A stretch of DNA of 64,000 nucleotides, from contig NZ_CP168219.1 in assembly GCF_041714655.1 (NCBI RefSeq), positions 930,001 to 994,000 of the forward strand, given 5' to 3'. Under the pieces are notes generated by a model. That model did no database searches. It was not told the origin of the DNA and saw only the letters and a program-made list of their open reading frames with translations. Position 1 is the first letter of the stretch, and every line of letters begins with the position of its first letter. Positions 15,953 through 25,057 of this stretch are shown here, piece after piece. Origin of the DNA: Pseudoroseicyclus_A sp041714655. GTDB taxonomy: Bacteria > Pseudomonadota > Alphaproteobacteria > Rhodobacterales > Rhodobacteraceae. A program made the position numbers and the translations under genes.

Positions 15953-17395
15953 ATGAAGGACGATCTGCAACCGCAGGGCATCTATGTCGCCGGGCGCTGG
16001 CGGCTGACCGGCGACCTCGCCGAGAACCGCGACCCCTCGCGCCCCGAGGCGCTCGTCAGCCTGCAATCCCTCGCCACGACCTGCGATCTCGACGAGGCCG
16101 TCGCCGCCGCCCGCCCCGCCGGCGCGGCCTGGGCGGCCCTGCCGCCGCAGGCGCGCTTTGCCGTGCTCGACGCCGCCGGCACCGAGATCCTCGCCCGGAC
16201 GGATGAGATCGGCCGGCTCCTCTCCCGCGAGGAGGGCAAGATCCTGCCCGAGGCGGTGGGCGAGGCCGAGCGGGCGGGGATGATCTTCAAGTTCATGGCC
16301 GGCGAGGCGATGCGCACCGGCGGCGAGCTCCATCCCTCGCTCCGCCCCGGCACGAGTGTCGAGGTGACGCGCGAGCCGGTGGGCGTGGTCGGCATCATCA
16401 CGCCCTGGAACTACCCGATCGCCATTCCGGCCTGGAAGATCGCCCCGGCGCTCGCCTTCGGCAATGCCGTCATCTTCAAGCCGGCCGAGCTGGTGCCCGC
16501 CTGCGCCGTGCTCCTCACCGAGATCCTCGAGCGCGCCGGCCTGCCGCCCGGCACCCTCAGCCTGCTGCCCGGCCCGGGGGCGGAGATCGGCGCCGCCATC
16601 GCCGCCCATCCCGGCGTGGACGCGGTGAGCTTTACCGGCTCCGCCGCGACCGGCCGGGGCGTCATCGCCACCGCCGCCGCGCGGGGCGCCCGGGTGCAGG
16701 CGGAGATGGGCGGCAAGAACCCCTTCGTGGTGCTGGAGGATGCTGACCTGCCGCTGGCCGCCGAGGCGATCGCCTCCGGCTCCTACCTCTCGACCGGCCA
16801 GCGCTGCACGGCCTCGAGCCGGATCATCGTGGTGGAGGCGGTCCATGACGCGCTGGTGGAGGCGCTGGCGAAGAAGGTCTCCGCCCTCCGCTGCGGCCCG
16901 GCGGATGACGCCGCCAGCAGCTACGGCCCGGTGGTCGATGCCCGCCAGCTCGCAAGCAACCGCGCCCATGTGCGCGGGGCGCTGGAGGAGGGGGCGGAGC
17001 TGGTGACGGCCAGCGCGGAGGATCAGGGGCTCTTCATGCAGCCCGTCCTCCTCGCCGGCACCACGAACGCCATGCGCATCAACCGCGAGGAGGTCTTCGG
17101 GCCGGTCGCCGCGGTCATCCCCGCAGCCGATTACGACGAGGCGCTGGCGCTCGCCAACGACACGAGCTTCGGCCTTTCCGCCGGGATCGCCACGCGCTCG
17201 ATGACCCGGGCGCAGCATTTCCGCCGCCATGTGCGGGCGGGGATGGTCATGGTGAACGGGCCGACGGCAGGCGTGGATTTCCACGTGCCTTTCGGCGGCA
17301 CCCGCGGCTCCAGCTACGGGCCACGCGAGCAGGGGACCCATGCCCGCGAGTTCTTCACCCAGGTGAAGACGGCCTATATCTCGCCGGTCGGCTGA
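15953..17395 (+). CDS. Aldehyde dehydrogenase family protein
   Basis: The 480-residue NAD(P)-dependent dehydrogenase oxidises an aldehyde to an acid. Catalytic residues are Asn153 (PWNYP), Glu251 (EMGGKNP) and Cys285 (TGQRCTA). These contexts resemble ketoglutarate- or glutarate-semialdehyde and related aldehyde dehydrogenases. The start ATG at 15953 has a ggaggg ribosome-binding site 7-12 bases upstream. The frame remains open far upstream, but there it runs antisense to the PuuC-like gene and is not coding. Its stop shares a base with the next start. Confidence 0.9.
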   Translation: MKDDLQPQGIYVAGRWRLTGDLAENRDPSRPEALVSLQSLATTCDLDEAVAAARPAGAAWAALPPQARFAVLDAAGTEILARTDEIGRLLSREEGKILPEAVGEAERAGMIFKFMAGEAMRTGGELHPSLRPGTSVEVTREPVGVVGIITPWNYPIAIPAWKIAPALAFGNAVIFKPAELVPACAVLLTEILERAGLPPGTLSLLPGPGAEIGAAIAAHPGVDAVSFTGSAATGRGVIATAAARGARVQAEMGGKNPFVVLEDADLPLAAEAIASGSYLSTGQRCTASSRIIVVEAVHDALVEALAKKVSALRCGPADDAASSYGPVVDARQLASNRAHVRGALEEGAELVTASAEDQGLFMQPVLLAGTTNAMRINREEVFGPVAAVIPAADYDEALALANDTSFGLSAGIATRSMTRAQHFRRHVRAGMVMVNGPTAGVDFHVPFGGTRGSSYGPREQGTHAREFFTQVKTAYISPVG

Positions 17396-19242
17396 TGGCG
17401 CTTTCGCTTGGAGCCATCGCCCGCTACCCGCTGAAGTCCGGCCGGGCGGAGCTGCGGTGGACGACTGAGGTTGGGCTGGCGGGGCTCGCGGGGGACCGCC
17501 GGCTGATGGCCGTCGATCCGGCCGGGCGGGCGCTGACGGCGCGCGAGGTGCCGGCGCTCCTCTCGCTTTCCGCCGTGATCGACGGGGGAGAGGCGGTGCT
17601 CGGCGCCGAGGGCGCCCCACCACTCACCGTTCCGCTCGCCCTTCCGATGGCAGGCGCCCCTGCTGCCGCCACGCTCTGGGGCGAGACGGCCGGCGCCTTT
17701 GACGCCGGCGACGCCGCGGCCCGCTGGCTGACGGCGAGGCTCGAGCGCCCCTGCCGGCTGGTGATCGACGATCCCGCCCGCCGCCGCCGCTACAGCGCCG
17801 CGCCGCTGGCCTTCCCGGACAGCGCGCCAGTGATGCTTCTCACCCGCGCCTCGCTGGACGCGCTGAACGCCCGGGCGCGCCACGACTTTTCGGCCTGGCG
17901 CTTCCGGCCGAACCTCGTGATCGAGGGGGCGGAGCCTTTCGCTGAGGATGGCTGGCGGCAGATCCGCATCGGCAAGGTGACCTTCACTCTCGTCGAACCC
18001 TGCGCCCGCTGCGTCATGGTCGATATCGACCCCGAGACCGGCGCCCGCGACAGCGCCACGGGCCCGCTTGCCCATCTCGGCCGGTTCCGGCGAGGGGAGG
18101 GGGGCGAGGTGCTTCTCGGCCAGCTCGCCGTGCCCGAAGGCTCCGGTCGCATATCGCTGGGCGAGCCGGTGGAGGTGCTCGAGGTCAAGCCCGCGCCGGT
18201 CTTCCTCCCCCCGATGCCACGTTTGACCCGCCCCGTCCTGCCTGCGCCGCGCCCCCTCCGGCTGGTGCTAACCGGGCGGCGGGAGGAGGCGGGCGGGATG
18301 ACGACCTATCATTTCCGCCCCGACGGCCCTCCGCCGCCCTATCTCGCCGGTCAGTTCTTGACGCTGGAGGCGGAGGTCGCGGGCGAGGTCGTCCACCGCA
18401 ACTTCACGCTCTCCTCTTCGCCGACGCGGCCGGGGCTCCTCTCGGTCACCATCCGGCGCCGGTCCGAGGGCGTGCTCAGCCCCTGGCTGCACCGCCATCT
18501 CCGCTCCGGCATGGCGCTCGCCGCCCGCGGCCCCTTCGGCCGCTTCGTGCTGGAGGAGCTGCCGGAGGACGCGCCGCTCCTCCTCCTCACCGCCGGCAGC
18601 GGCATCACCCCGGCGCTTTCGATGCTCCGCGCTCTCGCCGACCGGGCGGAGCGGCGCGACCTCCACCTCGTCCATGCCGCGCGGAGCCGGGCCGCCGTGC
18701 CCTTCGCCGCCGAGCTCAAGGGGCTCCGAGAGCAGATGGGCGCGTCGATGAGGCTCAGCCTCGCCATCAGCACCAAGGGCGGCCGGCTCGATGCCGCCCG
18801 GCTGGCGGAGCTGGTCCCCGACGCCGCCCGCCGTGCCTGGCTCGTCTGCGGCCCCGCGCCGTTCCGCGACATGGCCCGCGCCGCGCATGAGGCGGCGGGC
18901 GGCGCCTTGCCCTTCTTCACCGAGGCCTTCACCGCCGGCGAGACCGGCGAGGACCCGACACTGGCCTTCGACCTTCGCTTCGAACGAAGCGGAGCCGAGA
19001 CCGCCGGCACCGGCTCGCGCACACTCCTCGAGCATGCCCGCGCGCTCGGCGTCGCGCTGCCGAGCGCCTGCGAGGCCGGGCTATGCGGCACCTGCCGCTG
19101 CCGCGTGACGCAAGGCCGCTGCCGTCCCTCGAACCGCAGCGCCGACCCCGAGGCCAGCGTGCTCACCGATGAGGAGAAGGCCGAGGGCCTCGTCCTCGCC
19201 TGCACATCCATCCCCGAAGGCCGCGTGCGCGTGGACCTCTGA
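17395..19242 (+). CDS. MOSC domain / flavin reductase / [2Fe-2S] ferredoxin fusion oxidoreductase
   Basis: The 615-residue protein combines four modules. First is a MOSC N-terminal beta barrel (LGAIARYPLKSGRAE, about 1-80). Second is a MOSC domain with FRPNLVIEG and the cysteine motif EPCARCVMVDID (about 110-260). Third is a ferredoxin-reductase part with FAD motif HRNFTLSSSP and pyridine-nucleotide motif LLLTAGSGITPALSMLRA. Fourth is a plant-type ferredoxin with ligands Cys559, Cys564, Cys567 and Cys603. MOSC proteins handle sulfur or molybdenum cofactor and reduce N-hydroxylated compounds (YcbX, mARC). The fused modules suggest NAD(P)H to FAD to [2Fe-2S] to MOSC electron flow. It is translationally coupled to the dehydrogenase upstream. 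Confidence 0.85.
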   Translation: MALSLGAIARYPLKSGRAELRWTTEVGLAGLAGDRRLMAVDPAGRALTAREVPALLSLSAVIDGGEAVLGAEGAPPLTVPLALPMAGAPAAATLWGETAGAFDAGDAAARWLTARLERPCRLVIDDPARRRRYSAAPLAFPDSAPVMLLTRASLDALNARARHDFSAWRFRPNLVIEGAEPFAEDGWRQIRIGKVTFTLVEPCARCVMVDIDPETGARDSATGPLAHLGRFRRGEGGEVLLGQLAVPEGSGRISLGEPVEVLEVKPAPVFLPPMPRLTRPVLPAPRPLRLVLTGRREEAGGMTTYHFRPDGPPPPYLAGQFLTLEAEVAGEVVHRNFTLSSSPTRPGLLSVTIRRRSEGVLSPWLHRHLRSGMALAARGPFGRFVLEELPEDAPLLLLTAGSGITPALSMLRALADRAERRDLHLVHAARSRAAVPFAAELKGLREQMGASMRLSLAISTKGGRLDAARLAELVPDAARRAWLVCGPAPFRDMARAAHEAAGGALPFFTEAFTAGETGEDPTLAFDLRFERSGAETAGTGSRTLLEHARALGVALPSACEAGLCGTCRCRVTQGRCRPSNRSADPEASVLTDEEKAEGLVLACTSIPEGRVRVDL

Positions 19243-19256
19243 CCCCAGGAGACGAC

Positions 19257-20663
19257 ATGGACACCGCCACCCTCCCCGATACCGCCCGGCCCAACACCGA
19301 CCTGATCGCGGCCGACCGGCGCGCCCAGCTCCACCCCTTCAGTGCCCTCCGCGACCAGCGCGAGGCGGAGGCCTTCCTCGTCACCGGCGGCGCCGGCTGC
19401 CGGCTGACCGGGCCGGAGGGCCGGAGCTGGCTCGACGGGGCGGCGGGGCTCTGGTGCGTCAATGCCGGCTACGGGCAGGCGGAGATCACCGAGGCCATCG
19501 CGGCGCAATCGGCGCGGCTTCCCTATTTCCACTCCTTCAACGGCGCCGCCAACGAGCCCTCGATCCGCCTCGCCGAGCGCATCCTCGAGCTGGCGCCACC
19601 CGGAATGGCGCGGGTGTTCTTCGGCTCCTCGGGCTCGGATGCCAACGACACGGCGGTGAAGCTCCTGTGGACCTGCAACGCGCTGGAAGGCCGGCCGGAG
19701 AAGCGCAAGGTCATCTCCCGCCGGGGCGCCTATCACGGCGTGACGGTGGCGGCGGGCTCGCTTTCGGGCATCCCGGTCGTCCATAAGGACTTCGGCCTGC
19801 CGCTGGATTTCGCCCGCCACGTCTCGCCGCCCGACCTCTACCGCGACGCCCCGGCGCGCGGCTGCCGGACGGAGGCGGAGTATTCCGCCGCACTGGCGGC
19901 CGAGCTCGAGGCGCTGATCGTGGCCGAGGGGCCGGAGACGGTGGCGGGCATGGTGATGGAGCCGGTGATGGGCACCGGCGGCGTCCTGCCGCCGCCCGAG
20001 GGCTATATCGCCGCGATCTCGGAGGTGCTGCGGCGCCATGACGTGCGGCTCATCGCCGACGAGGTCATCACCGGCTTCGGCCGCACCGGTGCGTGGTTCG
20101 CCTCCGCCCGCTATGGGCTGAAGCCCGACATGATCCTCACGGCCAAGGGGCTGACGAGCGGATACCTGCCGCTCTCGGCCGTGATATTAGGCGAGGGGAT
20201 GTTCCGCGTGCTCGAGGCCGCCTCGGAGGATGGCCGAAGCTTCGCCCATGGTTTCACCTATTCCGGCCACCCGACGGCGGCGGCGGCCGGCCTCGCCAAC
20301 CTTGCGCTGATCGAGCGGGAGGGGCTGGTGGAGCGGGTGGCCGCGCTGGAGGCGCCGTTCCGCGCCGCCTTCGATGCGGCTCTAGGCGGGCTGCCCCATG
20401 TCGGCGATATCCGCTCGGCAGGCCTGATGCTCGGCATCGAGCTGGTGGCCGACCGGCAGACGAAGGCCCCCTTCGACCCGGCCCGCAAGACCGCCGCCAG
20501 GGTGGCGCTGGCGGCGCGGGAGCGGGGCGCGCTCGTCCGGGCGCTGCCCGGCGGCGACGTGCTGGCGCTCTCGCCGCCCTTCATCGTGACGGAGGAGGAG
20601 ATCGCCGAGCTTGCGTCCATACTCCGGGATGCCATCCTCGACGTGACCGGCGGGGAGAGCTGA
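19257..20663 (+). CDS. Class III (omega) aminotransferase
   Basis: The 468-residue PLP enzyme belongs to the class III family acting on terminal amines and omega-amino acids. PLP-binding features are FFGSSGSDANDTAVKL, RRGAYHG, Asp268 in LIADEVITGFGRTG and the Schiff-base Lys297 in TAKGLTSGYLPL. The WCVNAGYG and YFHSFNG segments match the beta-alanine/putrescine:pyruvate transaminase group. It has a paralog at 22506 in the same operon. Its stop overlaps the next start. The amine donor is unknown. Confidence 0.92.
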   Translation: MDTATLPDTARPNTDLIAADRRAQLHPFSALRDQREAEAFLVTGGAGCRLTGPEGRSWLDGAAGLWCVNAGYGQAEITEAIAAQSARLPYFHSFNGAANEPSIRLAERILELAPPGMARVFFGSSGSDANDTAVKLLWTCNALEGRPEKRKVISRRGAYHGVTVAAGSLSGIPVVHKDFGLPLDFARHVSPPDLYRDAPARGCRTEAEYSAALAAELEALIVAEGPETVAGMVMEPVMGTGGVLPPPEGYIAAISEVLRRHDVRLIADEVITGFGRTGAWFASARYGLKPDMILTAKGLTSGYLPLSAVILGEGMFRVLEAASEDGRSFAHGFTYSGHPTAAAAGLANLALIEREGLVERVAALEAPFRAAFDAALGGLPHVGDIRSAGLMLGIELVADRQTKAPFDPARKTAARVALAARERGALVRALPGGDVLALSPPFIVTEEEIAELASILRDAILDVTGGES

Positions 20664-21604
20664 TGAGCGAGCAAGTGACATACGGCGGCGCCGGCCCGGT
20701 GGCCGTGATCGGCGCCGGGCTGATAGGCGCCTCCTGGGCGGCGCTCTTCCTGCACCACGGGCGGGACGTGAGGGCCTACGATCCCTCGGAGGAGGCAAGG
20801 GCGCGACTGCAGGCGACGATCGCCCTCGCATTAGCCGATCTGGCGGAGCTGGGTGGCGGCGGCGCCGTCGGCTCCCTCACCGTCGCCGGCAGCCTCGAGG
20901 AGGCGCTTGCCGGGGCGGTGCACATCCAGGAGAACGCACCCGAAAAGTTCCCCGCCAAGCAGGCGCTTATTGCGGAGCTCGACGCGCTGGCCCCGCCCGG
21001 CGCCACCATCGGCTCCAGCACGACCTCCTTCATGGCGAGCGAGCTGACGGCGTCTTGCCCCGCCTCGCCCCGCGTCTTCGTCGCCCATCCCTACAACCCG
21101 CCGCACCTCGTGCCGCTGGTTGAGATCGGCCCCGCCCCGGCGACGTCGCCAGAGGCGCTCGCGGCGGCGGAGGCGCTCTATGCATCCTGCGGCAAGGTCA
21201 CAATACGCATCCGGGTCGAGGCGCGGGGGCATATCGCCAACCGCCTCTCCGCCGCGCTCTTCCGCGAGGCCGTGCATATCGTCCGCGCCGGCATAGCGAC
21301 GGCAGAGGATGTCGACGCGGCGATCCGCTTCGGCCCGGGCCTGCGTTGGGCGGCCGACGGGCCGTTCATGACCTATCACCTTGGCGGGGGGCCGGGCGGC
21401 ATCCGCGACTACCTCGCCCGGCTCGGCCCGGCGCAGGAGGCGCGCTGGGCCGATCTCGGCGCCCCGAGCCTCGACCCCGCCACCGTCGCCGCCATCGCCG
21501 AGGAGGTCGAGCGCACCGCCGGCGACCGGAGCGTGGCAGAGCTGGAGGCGGAGCGCTCGGGCCGCCTCAAGGCCATCCTCGCCGCGCTGGAGGAGGCGCC
21601 ATGA
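20663..21604 (+). CDS. 3-hydroxyacyl-CoA dehydrogenase family protein (carnitine dehydrogenase / lambda-crystallin-like)
   Basis: The 313-residue NAD-dependent dehydrogenase has the Rossmann motif VIGAGLIGASWAALF (GxGxxG at 17-22). The family active-site stretch VAHPYNPPHLVPLVEI contains the catalytic His. The length and the HPYNPPHL motif fit single-unit enzymes that oxidise free 3-hydroxy acids, such as L-carnitine 3-dehydrogenase. It is coupled by overlapping stop/start codons to the aminotransferase before it and the BKACE gene after it. That pairing suggests it makes a 3-keto acid which BKACE cleaves. Confidence 0.83.
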   Translation: MSEQVTYGGAGPVAVIGAGLIGASWAALFLHHGRDVRAYDPSEEARARLQATIALALADLAELGGGGAVGSLTVAGSLEEALAGAVHIQENAPEKFPAKQALIAELDALAPPGATIGSSTTSFMASELTASCPASPRVFVAHPYNPPHLVPLVEIGPAPATSPEALAAAEALYASCGKVTIRIRVEARGHIANRLSAALFREAVHIVRAGIATAEDVDAAIRFGPGLRWAADGPFMTYHLGGGPGGIRDYLARLGPAQEARWADLGAPSLDPATVAAIAEEVERTAGDRSVAELEAERSGRLKAILAALEEAP

Positions 21605-22365
21605 GCCTGCCCCGCCTCATGGTCGCCCCCAACGGCGCCCGCCGTGGCAAGGCCGACCACCCGGCGCTGCCCGTGACGATCCCCGAGATCGTCGAGACGG
21701 CGCGCGCCGCCCAGGCCTCCGGCGCCGATGGCATCCATGCCCATGCCCGGGATGCCGACGGCCGCCACAGCCTCGATCCCGTCCTTTGCCGCGAGCTCCT
21801 CGCGGCGCTGGGCGAGGCCGTGCCGGGGATGCATCTGCAGCTCACCAGCGAGGCGGCCGGGCGCTATGCGCCCGCCGAGCAGATCGCCGCCATGCAGGCG
21901 ATCCGCCCTGCCTCGCTCTCCGTCGCGCTGCGCGAGGTAAGCCCGGCGACGCCCGAGGGCGTCGACTTCTACCGCTGGTGCGCGGCGGAGGGGCTCTTCG
22001 TCCAGCATATTCTCTATGCCCCGCAGGAGCTGGCGGCGCTCGGCGAGCTCCTCCGGCTCCTGCCCGAGCCCGCCACCCCGCCGGCCGTGATCTACGTCCT
22101 CGGCGCCTATGCCCCGGCGCGGGACGGCACGCCCGCCGAGCTCGGCGGCTTCCTCAAGTCGGCGGCGCTCCTGCCCCAAAAGCTCGACTGGATGGTCTGC
22201 GCCTTCGGCCGCACCGAGCGCGACTGCCTTGCCGCCGCGCTCACGCAGGGCGGCAAGGTGCGGGTGGGGTTCGAGAACAACATCCACCGCCCCGACGGGG
22301 CGCTCGCCGGCTCCAACGACGAGCAGGTCGCCCGCATCGCCGGGCTCATGCGGCAGAGCGCATGA
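21601..22365 (+). CDS. BKACE family beta-keto acid cleavage enzyme (DUF849)
   Basis: The 254-residue TIM-barrel enzyme belongs to the BKACE family, which condenses a beta-keto acid with acetyl-CoA and releases acetoacetate plus a new CoA ester. Family marks are the metal-binding H46-A-H48 in GADGIHAHARD, LQLTSEAAGRY, SVALREV and the C-terminal VGFENN motif with its conserved Glu. The start overlaps the preceding stop (ATGA). Family members act on 3-keto-5-aminohexanoate, dehydrocarnitine and others. The first few neighbours resemble a carnitine-type pair, but no betainyl-CoA thioesterase is present. Confidence 0.85.
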   Translation: MSLPRLMVAPNGARRGKADHPALPVTIPEIVETARAAQASGADGIHAHARDADGRHSLDPVLCRELLAALGEAVPGMHLQLTSEAAGRYAPAEQIAAMQAIRPASLSVALREVSPATPEGVDFYRWCAAEGLFVQHILYAPQELAALGELLRLLPEPATPPAVIYVLGAYAPARDGTPAELGGFLKSAALLPQKLDWMVCAFGRTERDCLAAALTQGGKVRVGFENNIHRPDGALAGSNDEQVARIAGLMRQSA

Positions 22366-22481
22366 ACCGCGGCTCCGCCCGCCCCCGCGCCTCGCGCATC
22401 AGCCGCTGGCGAGAGCTCCTGCGGCTCTGCGCCCGCATCGGCTATTCGCCCCCTCCCGCCGCCGTTTCGCCTGCCATCTGA
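22362..22481 (+). CDS. Possible small ORF, 39 residues, overlapping the BKACE stop
   Basis: An ATG overlapping the BKACE stop (ATGA) opens 39 codons, rich in Arg near the start (MNRGSARPRASRISRWRELL) and Pro/Ala at the end. It fills most of the 140-base gap before the second aminotransferase. No family is recognised. The overlap would allow coupled translation, but it may equally be untranslated spacer. Confidence 0.25.
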   Translation: MNRGSARPRASRISRWRELLRLCARIGYSPPPAAVSPAI

Positions 22482-22505
22482 AACGGACGTCATCGGGAGA
22501 GACCC

Positions 22506-23888
22506 ATGGGATATGCCAACCTGAGCCTTCAGCAGCTCCAGACCATCGACAGCCAGCACCACCTGCACCCGTTCACCGACCACAAGGATCTGCGCGCCAG
22601 CGGCACGCGGGTCATCACCCGCGCCGAAGGGCCTTACATCTATGACAGCGAGGGCGCCGAGATCCTCGACGGCATGGCCGGGCTCTGGTGCGTGAACCTC
22701 GGCTACGGCCGGGAGGAGCTGGTGGAGGCGGCGGCGGCGCAGATGCGCGAGCTGCCCTTCTACAATTCCTTCTTCCGTTGCACGACCCCGGCGCCGATCC
22801 TCCTTGCCGAGAAGCTGGCGGAGCTGGCGCCGGAGGGCGTCGACCAGGTGATGTTCGCCTCCTCCGGCTCGGAATCGAACGACGCCGCCGTGCGGCTCGT
22901 CCGCCGCTACTGGGCCATCGAGGGCCAGCCGGAGAAGCAGGTCATCATCTCGCGGAAGGGCGCCTACCACGGATCCTCCATTGCCGGCGCCTCGCTCGGC
23001 GGCATGAAGGGGATGCACGGCCAGCTCGGCGGCGGCATCCCCGGCATCGTGCATGTCATGCCGCCCGACAGCTTCGAGCTGAAGGAGGCGGGCGAGAGCG
23101 ACGAGGCCTTCGGCCTCCGCGCCGCGCGAGCGGTGGAAGAGGCGATCCTCGAAGCCGGGCCCGAGAAGGTCGCCGCCTTCATCGGCGAACCGATCATGGG
23201 GGCGGGCGGGGTGCGCATCCCGCCGGCGAGCTACTGGCCGGAGGTGCAGCGCATCTGCCGGCAATACGACGTGCTCTTGATGATCGACGAGGTCATCACC
23301 GGCTTCGGCCGCACCGGCAACTGGTTCGCTTGCGAGACCTACGGCATCCAGCCCGACACCATCACGACGGCAAAGGCCCTGACCTCCGGCTACCAGCCGC
23401 TCTCGGCCCTGCTGGTCGGCGACCGGATCGCCGAGGCGCTCGTCGAGCGGGGCGGCGAGTTCTATCACGGCTACACCTACGCCGGGCACCCCGTCGCCTG
23501 CGCCGTGGCACTGAAGAACCTCGAGCTGATCGAGCGCGAGGGGCTGGTGAAGCGGGTGCGCGACGTGACCGGGCCGTACCTGCAGGCGGCCCTCGCGGAG
23601 CGCATCGGCCCGCATCCGCTGATCGGCGAGACCCGCGCCTGCGGTCTGATCGCGGCGGTGGAGATCGTGGCCGACAAGGCGGCGAAGACCCGCTTCCCCG
23701 AAGAGCTCCACGCCGGCGACAAGGTGCGCGACGCCTGCATCGCGGCCGGGCTGATGGTGCGCTCGGTGGATGACACGATCGTCCTCTCGCCGCCGCTCAT
23801 CTGGGGCGAGGCGGAGATCGACCTCTGCGTCGACCGGCTCGCCAGCGCGCTCGACACAGCGGCCGCCAGCCTGCCGGGAGCCGCCTGA
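22506..23888 (+). CDS. Class III aminotransferase, SpuC-like (putrescine/polyamine:pyruvate type)
   Basis: The 460-residue PLP enzyme resembles SpuC-type transaminases that move a terminal amino group from polyamines or omega-amino acids to pyruvate. Visible motifs are HHLHPFTDH near the N-terminus, DGMAGLWCVNLGYG, ASSGSESNDAAVRL, Asp261 in MIDEVITGFGRTG and Schiff-base Lys290 in TTAKALTSGYQPL. It shares the operon with a diverged paralog (19257). The start is set by a gggaga ribosome-binding site at 22496-22501. The stop overlaps the next start. Polyamine specificity is inferred. Confidence 0.92.
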   Translation: MGYANLSLQQLQTIDSQHHLHPFTDHKDLRASGTRVITRAEGPYIYDSEGAEILDGMAGLWCVNLGYGREELVEAAAAQMRELPFYNSFFRCTTPAPILLAEKLAELAPEGVDQVMFASSGSESNDAAVRLVRRYWAIEGQPEKQVIISRKGAYHGSSIAGASLGGMKGMHGQLGGGIPGIVHVMPPDSFELKEAGESDEAFGLRAARAVEEAILEAGPEKVAAFIGEPIMGAGGVRIPPASYWPEVQRICRQYDVLLMIDEVITGFGRTGNWFACETYGIQPDTITTAKALTSGYQPLSALLVGDRIAEALVERGGEFYHGYTYAGHPVACAVALKNLELIEREGLVKRVRDVTGPYLQAALAERIGPHPLIGETRACGLIAAVEIVADKAAKTRFPEELHAGDKVRDACIAAGLMVRSVDDTIVLSPPLIWGEAEIDLCVDRLASALDTAAASLPGAA

Positions 23889-25051
23889 TGGAGGCGCGGC
23901 GGGCAAGCCCCGCCCTCACACCGGAGGAGCGGCGCGAGGTGACGCTCGCGAACTGGCGGCTCCGGCCCTTCTCGACCTGGAGCTTCCAGCATGTGGCGGA
24001 GGTCGTGCCTTCGGCGGTCATCCCCGGCAGCGGCGCTGCGGAACCGGAGGTGGCGCCGCTCGGCGCCCTCGCGGAGATCGAGGTCAGCCATCACGCGGCG
24101 GGGGCAATGCCCCTGCCGGCCTTCCTTGACGCCGCCGAGAGCGACGCCTTCGTCGTGATGCGCCGGGGTGAGATTACCGCCGAATGGTATGCGCCGACCT
24201 GCGACCCGCTGGCGCCACATATCATCTTCTCGGTCTCGAAATCCGTCACCGGCCTTCTCGCCGGGGCGCTGGCGGGGGCGGGGCTCCTCGATTTCGCCGC
24301 CCCCGTCGCCCGCTACATCCCCGAGGCGGAGGGCTCCGCCTTTGGCGATGCCACAGTCGATCAGCTCATCGACATGGCCGTCTCCATCGACTTCGACGAG
24401 AGCTACCTCGACAAGACCGGCGCCTTCGACCGCTATCGCCGCGCGACGCTCTGGAACCCCGAGCGGCCCGGCGCGGCGGGGGAGGACCTGAAGGGCTTCC
24501 TCTGCACCATCCCCAAGGGCGACTGGCCGCAGGGCGCCCGGCACGAATATCGCTCGCCCGATACCGACATGGCGGCGCTGGTCTTCGAGGCGGCCTCCGG
24601 CCGGCGCTTCGCCGACCTTCTGGCGGAGTATGTCTGGGGGCCCACGGGGGCGCAGGGCCCCCTTCACTACACCGTCGACCGGCTGGGCGCCCCGCGGGCG
24701 GCCGGCGGCCTCTCGATGCGGGCGCGCGATCTGGCGCGGCTGGGAGAGATGATGCGGGTGAACCCGCCCGGGCCGCTGCAGGACTGGATCGCGGCGATAT
24801 GGGCTGGCGGTGACCGTGCGCGCTGGGCGGCGGGCAACCAAAAGGCCTACTACAAGGGCGGCAGCTACCGGGCCTTCTGGTATGAGACGGGGCAGGGCGA
24901 GCTCGCGGGCATGGGTGTCCATGGCCAGTGGCTCTGGATCGACCGGGCGCGCGAGACGGTGATCGCCCGCCTCTCCACCGAGGCGCAGCCGATCGACGAG
25001 GCGCTCGACATGAGCGTCATCGCCATGCTGCGGGCGGTGGCGGCGGCCTGA
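23888..25051 (+). CDS. NylB-like serine amidase (class C beta-lactamase fold), copy 1
   Basis: The 387-residue serine hydrolase resembles 6-aminohexanoate-dimer hydrolase (NylB) in the beta-lactamase/DD-peptidase superfamily. The nucleophile motif is S115-V-S-K118, the second motif Y221-R-S, and the third region GVHGQWLW. Typical NylB-family stretches include SAFGDATVDQLIDM and YRSPDTDMAALVFE. No signal peptide is seen, so it acts in the cytoplasm on an imported substrate, unlike a periplasmic beta-lactamase. It is the last gene of the aminotransferase operon. A close paralog follows at 25976. Confidence 0.85.
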   Translation: MEARRASPALTPEERREVTLANWRLRPFSTWSFQHVAEVVPSAVIPGSGAAEPEVAPLGALAEIEVSHHAAGAMPLPAFLDAAESDAFVVMRRGEITAEWYAPTCDPLAPHIIFSVSKSVTGLLAGALAGAGLLDFAAPVARYIPEAEGSAFGDATVDQLIDMAVSIDFDESYLDKTGAFDRYRRATLWNPERPGAAGEDLKGFLCTIPKGDWPQGARHEYRSPDTDMAALVFEAASGRRFADLLAEYVWGPTGAQGPLHYTVDRLGAPRAAGGLSMRARDLARLGEMMRVNPPGPLQDWIAAIWAGGDRARWAAGNQKAYYKGGSYRAFWYETGQGELAGMGVHGQWLWIDRARETVIARLSTEAQPIDEALDMSVIAMLRAVAAA

Positions 25052-25057
25052 GGCGGC

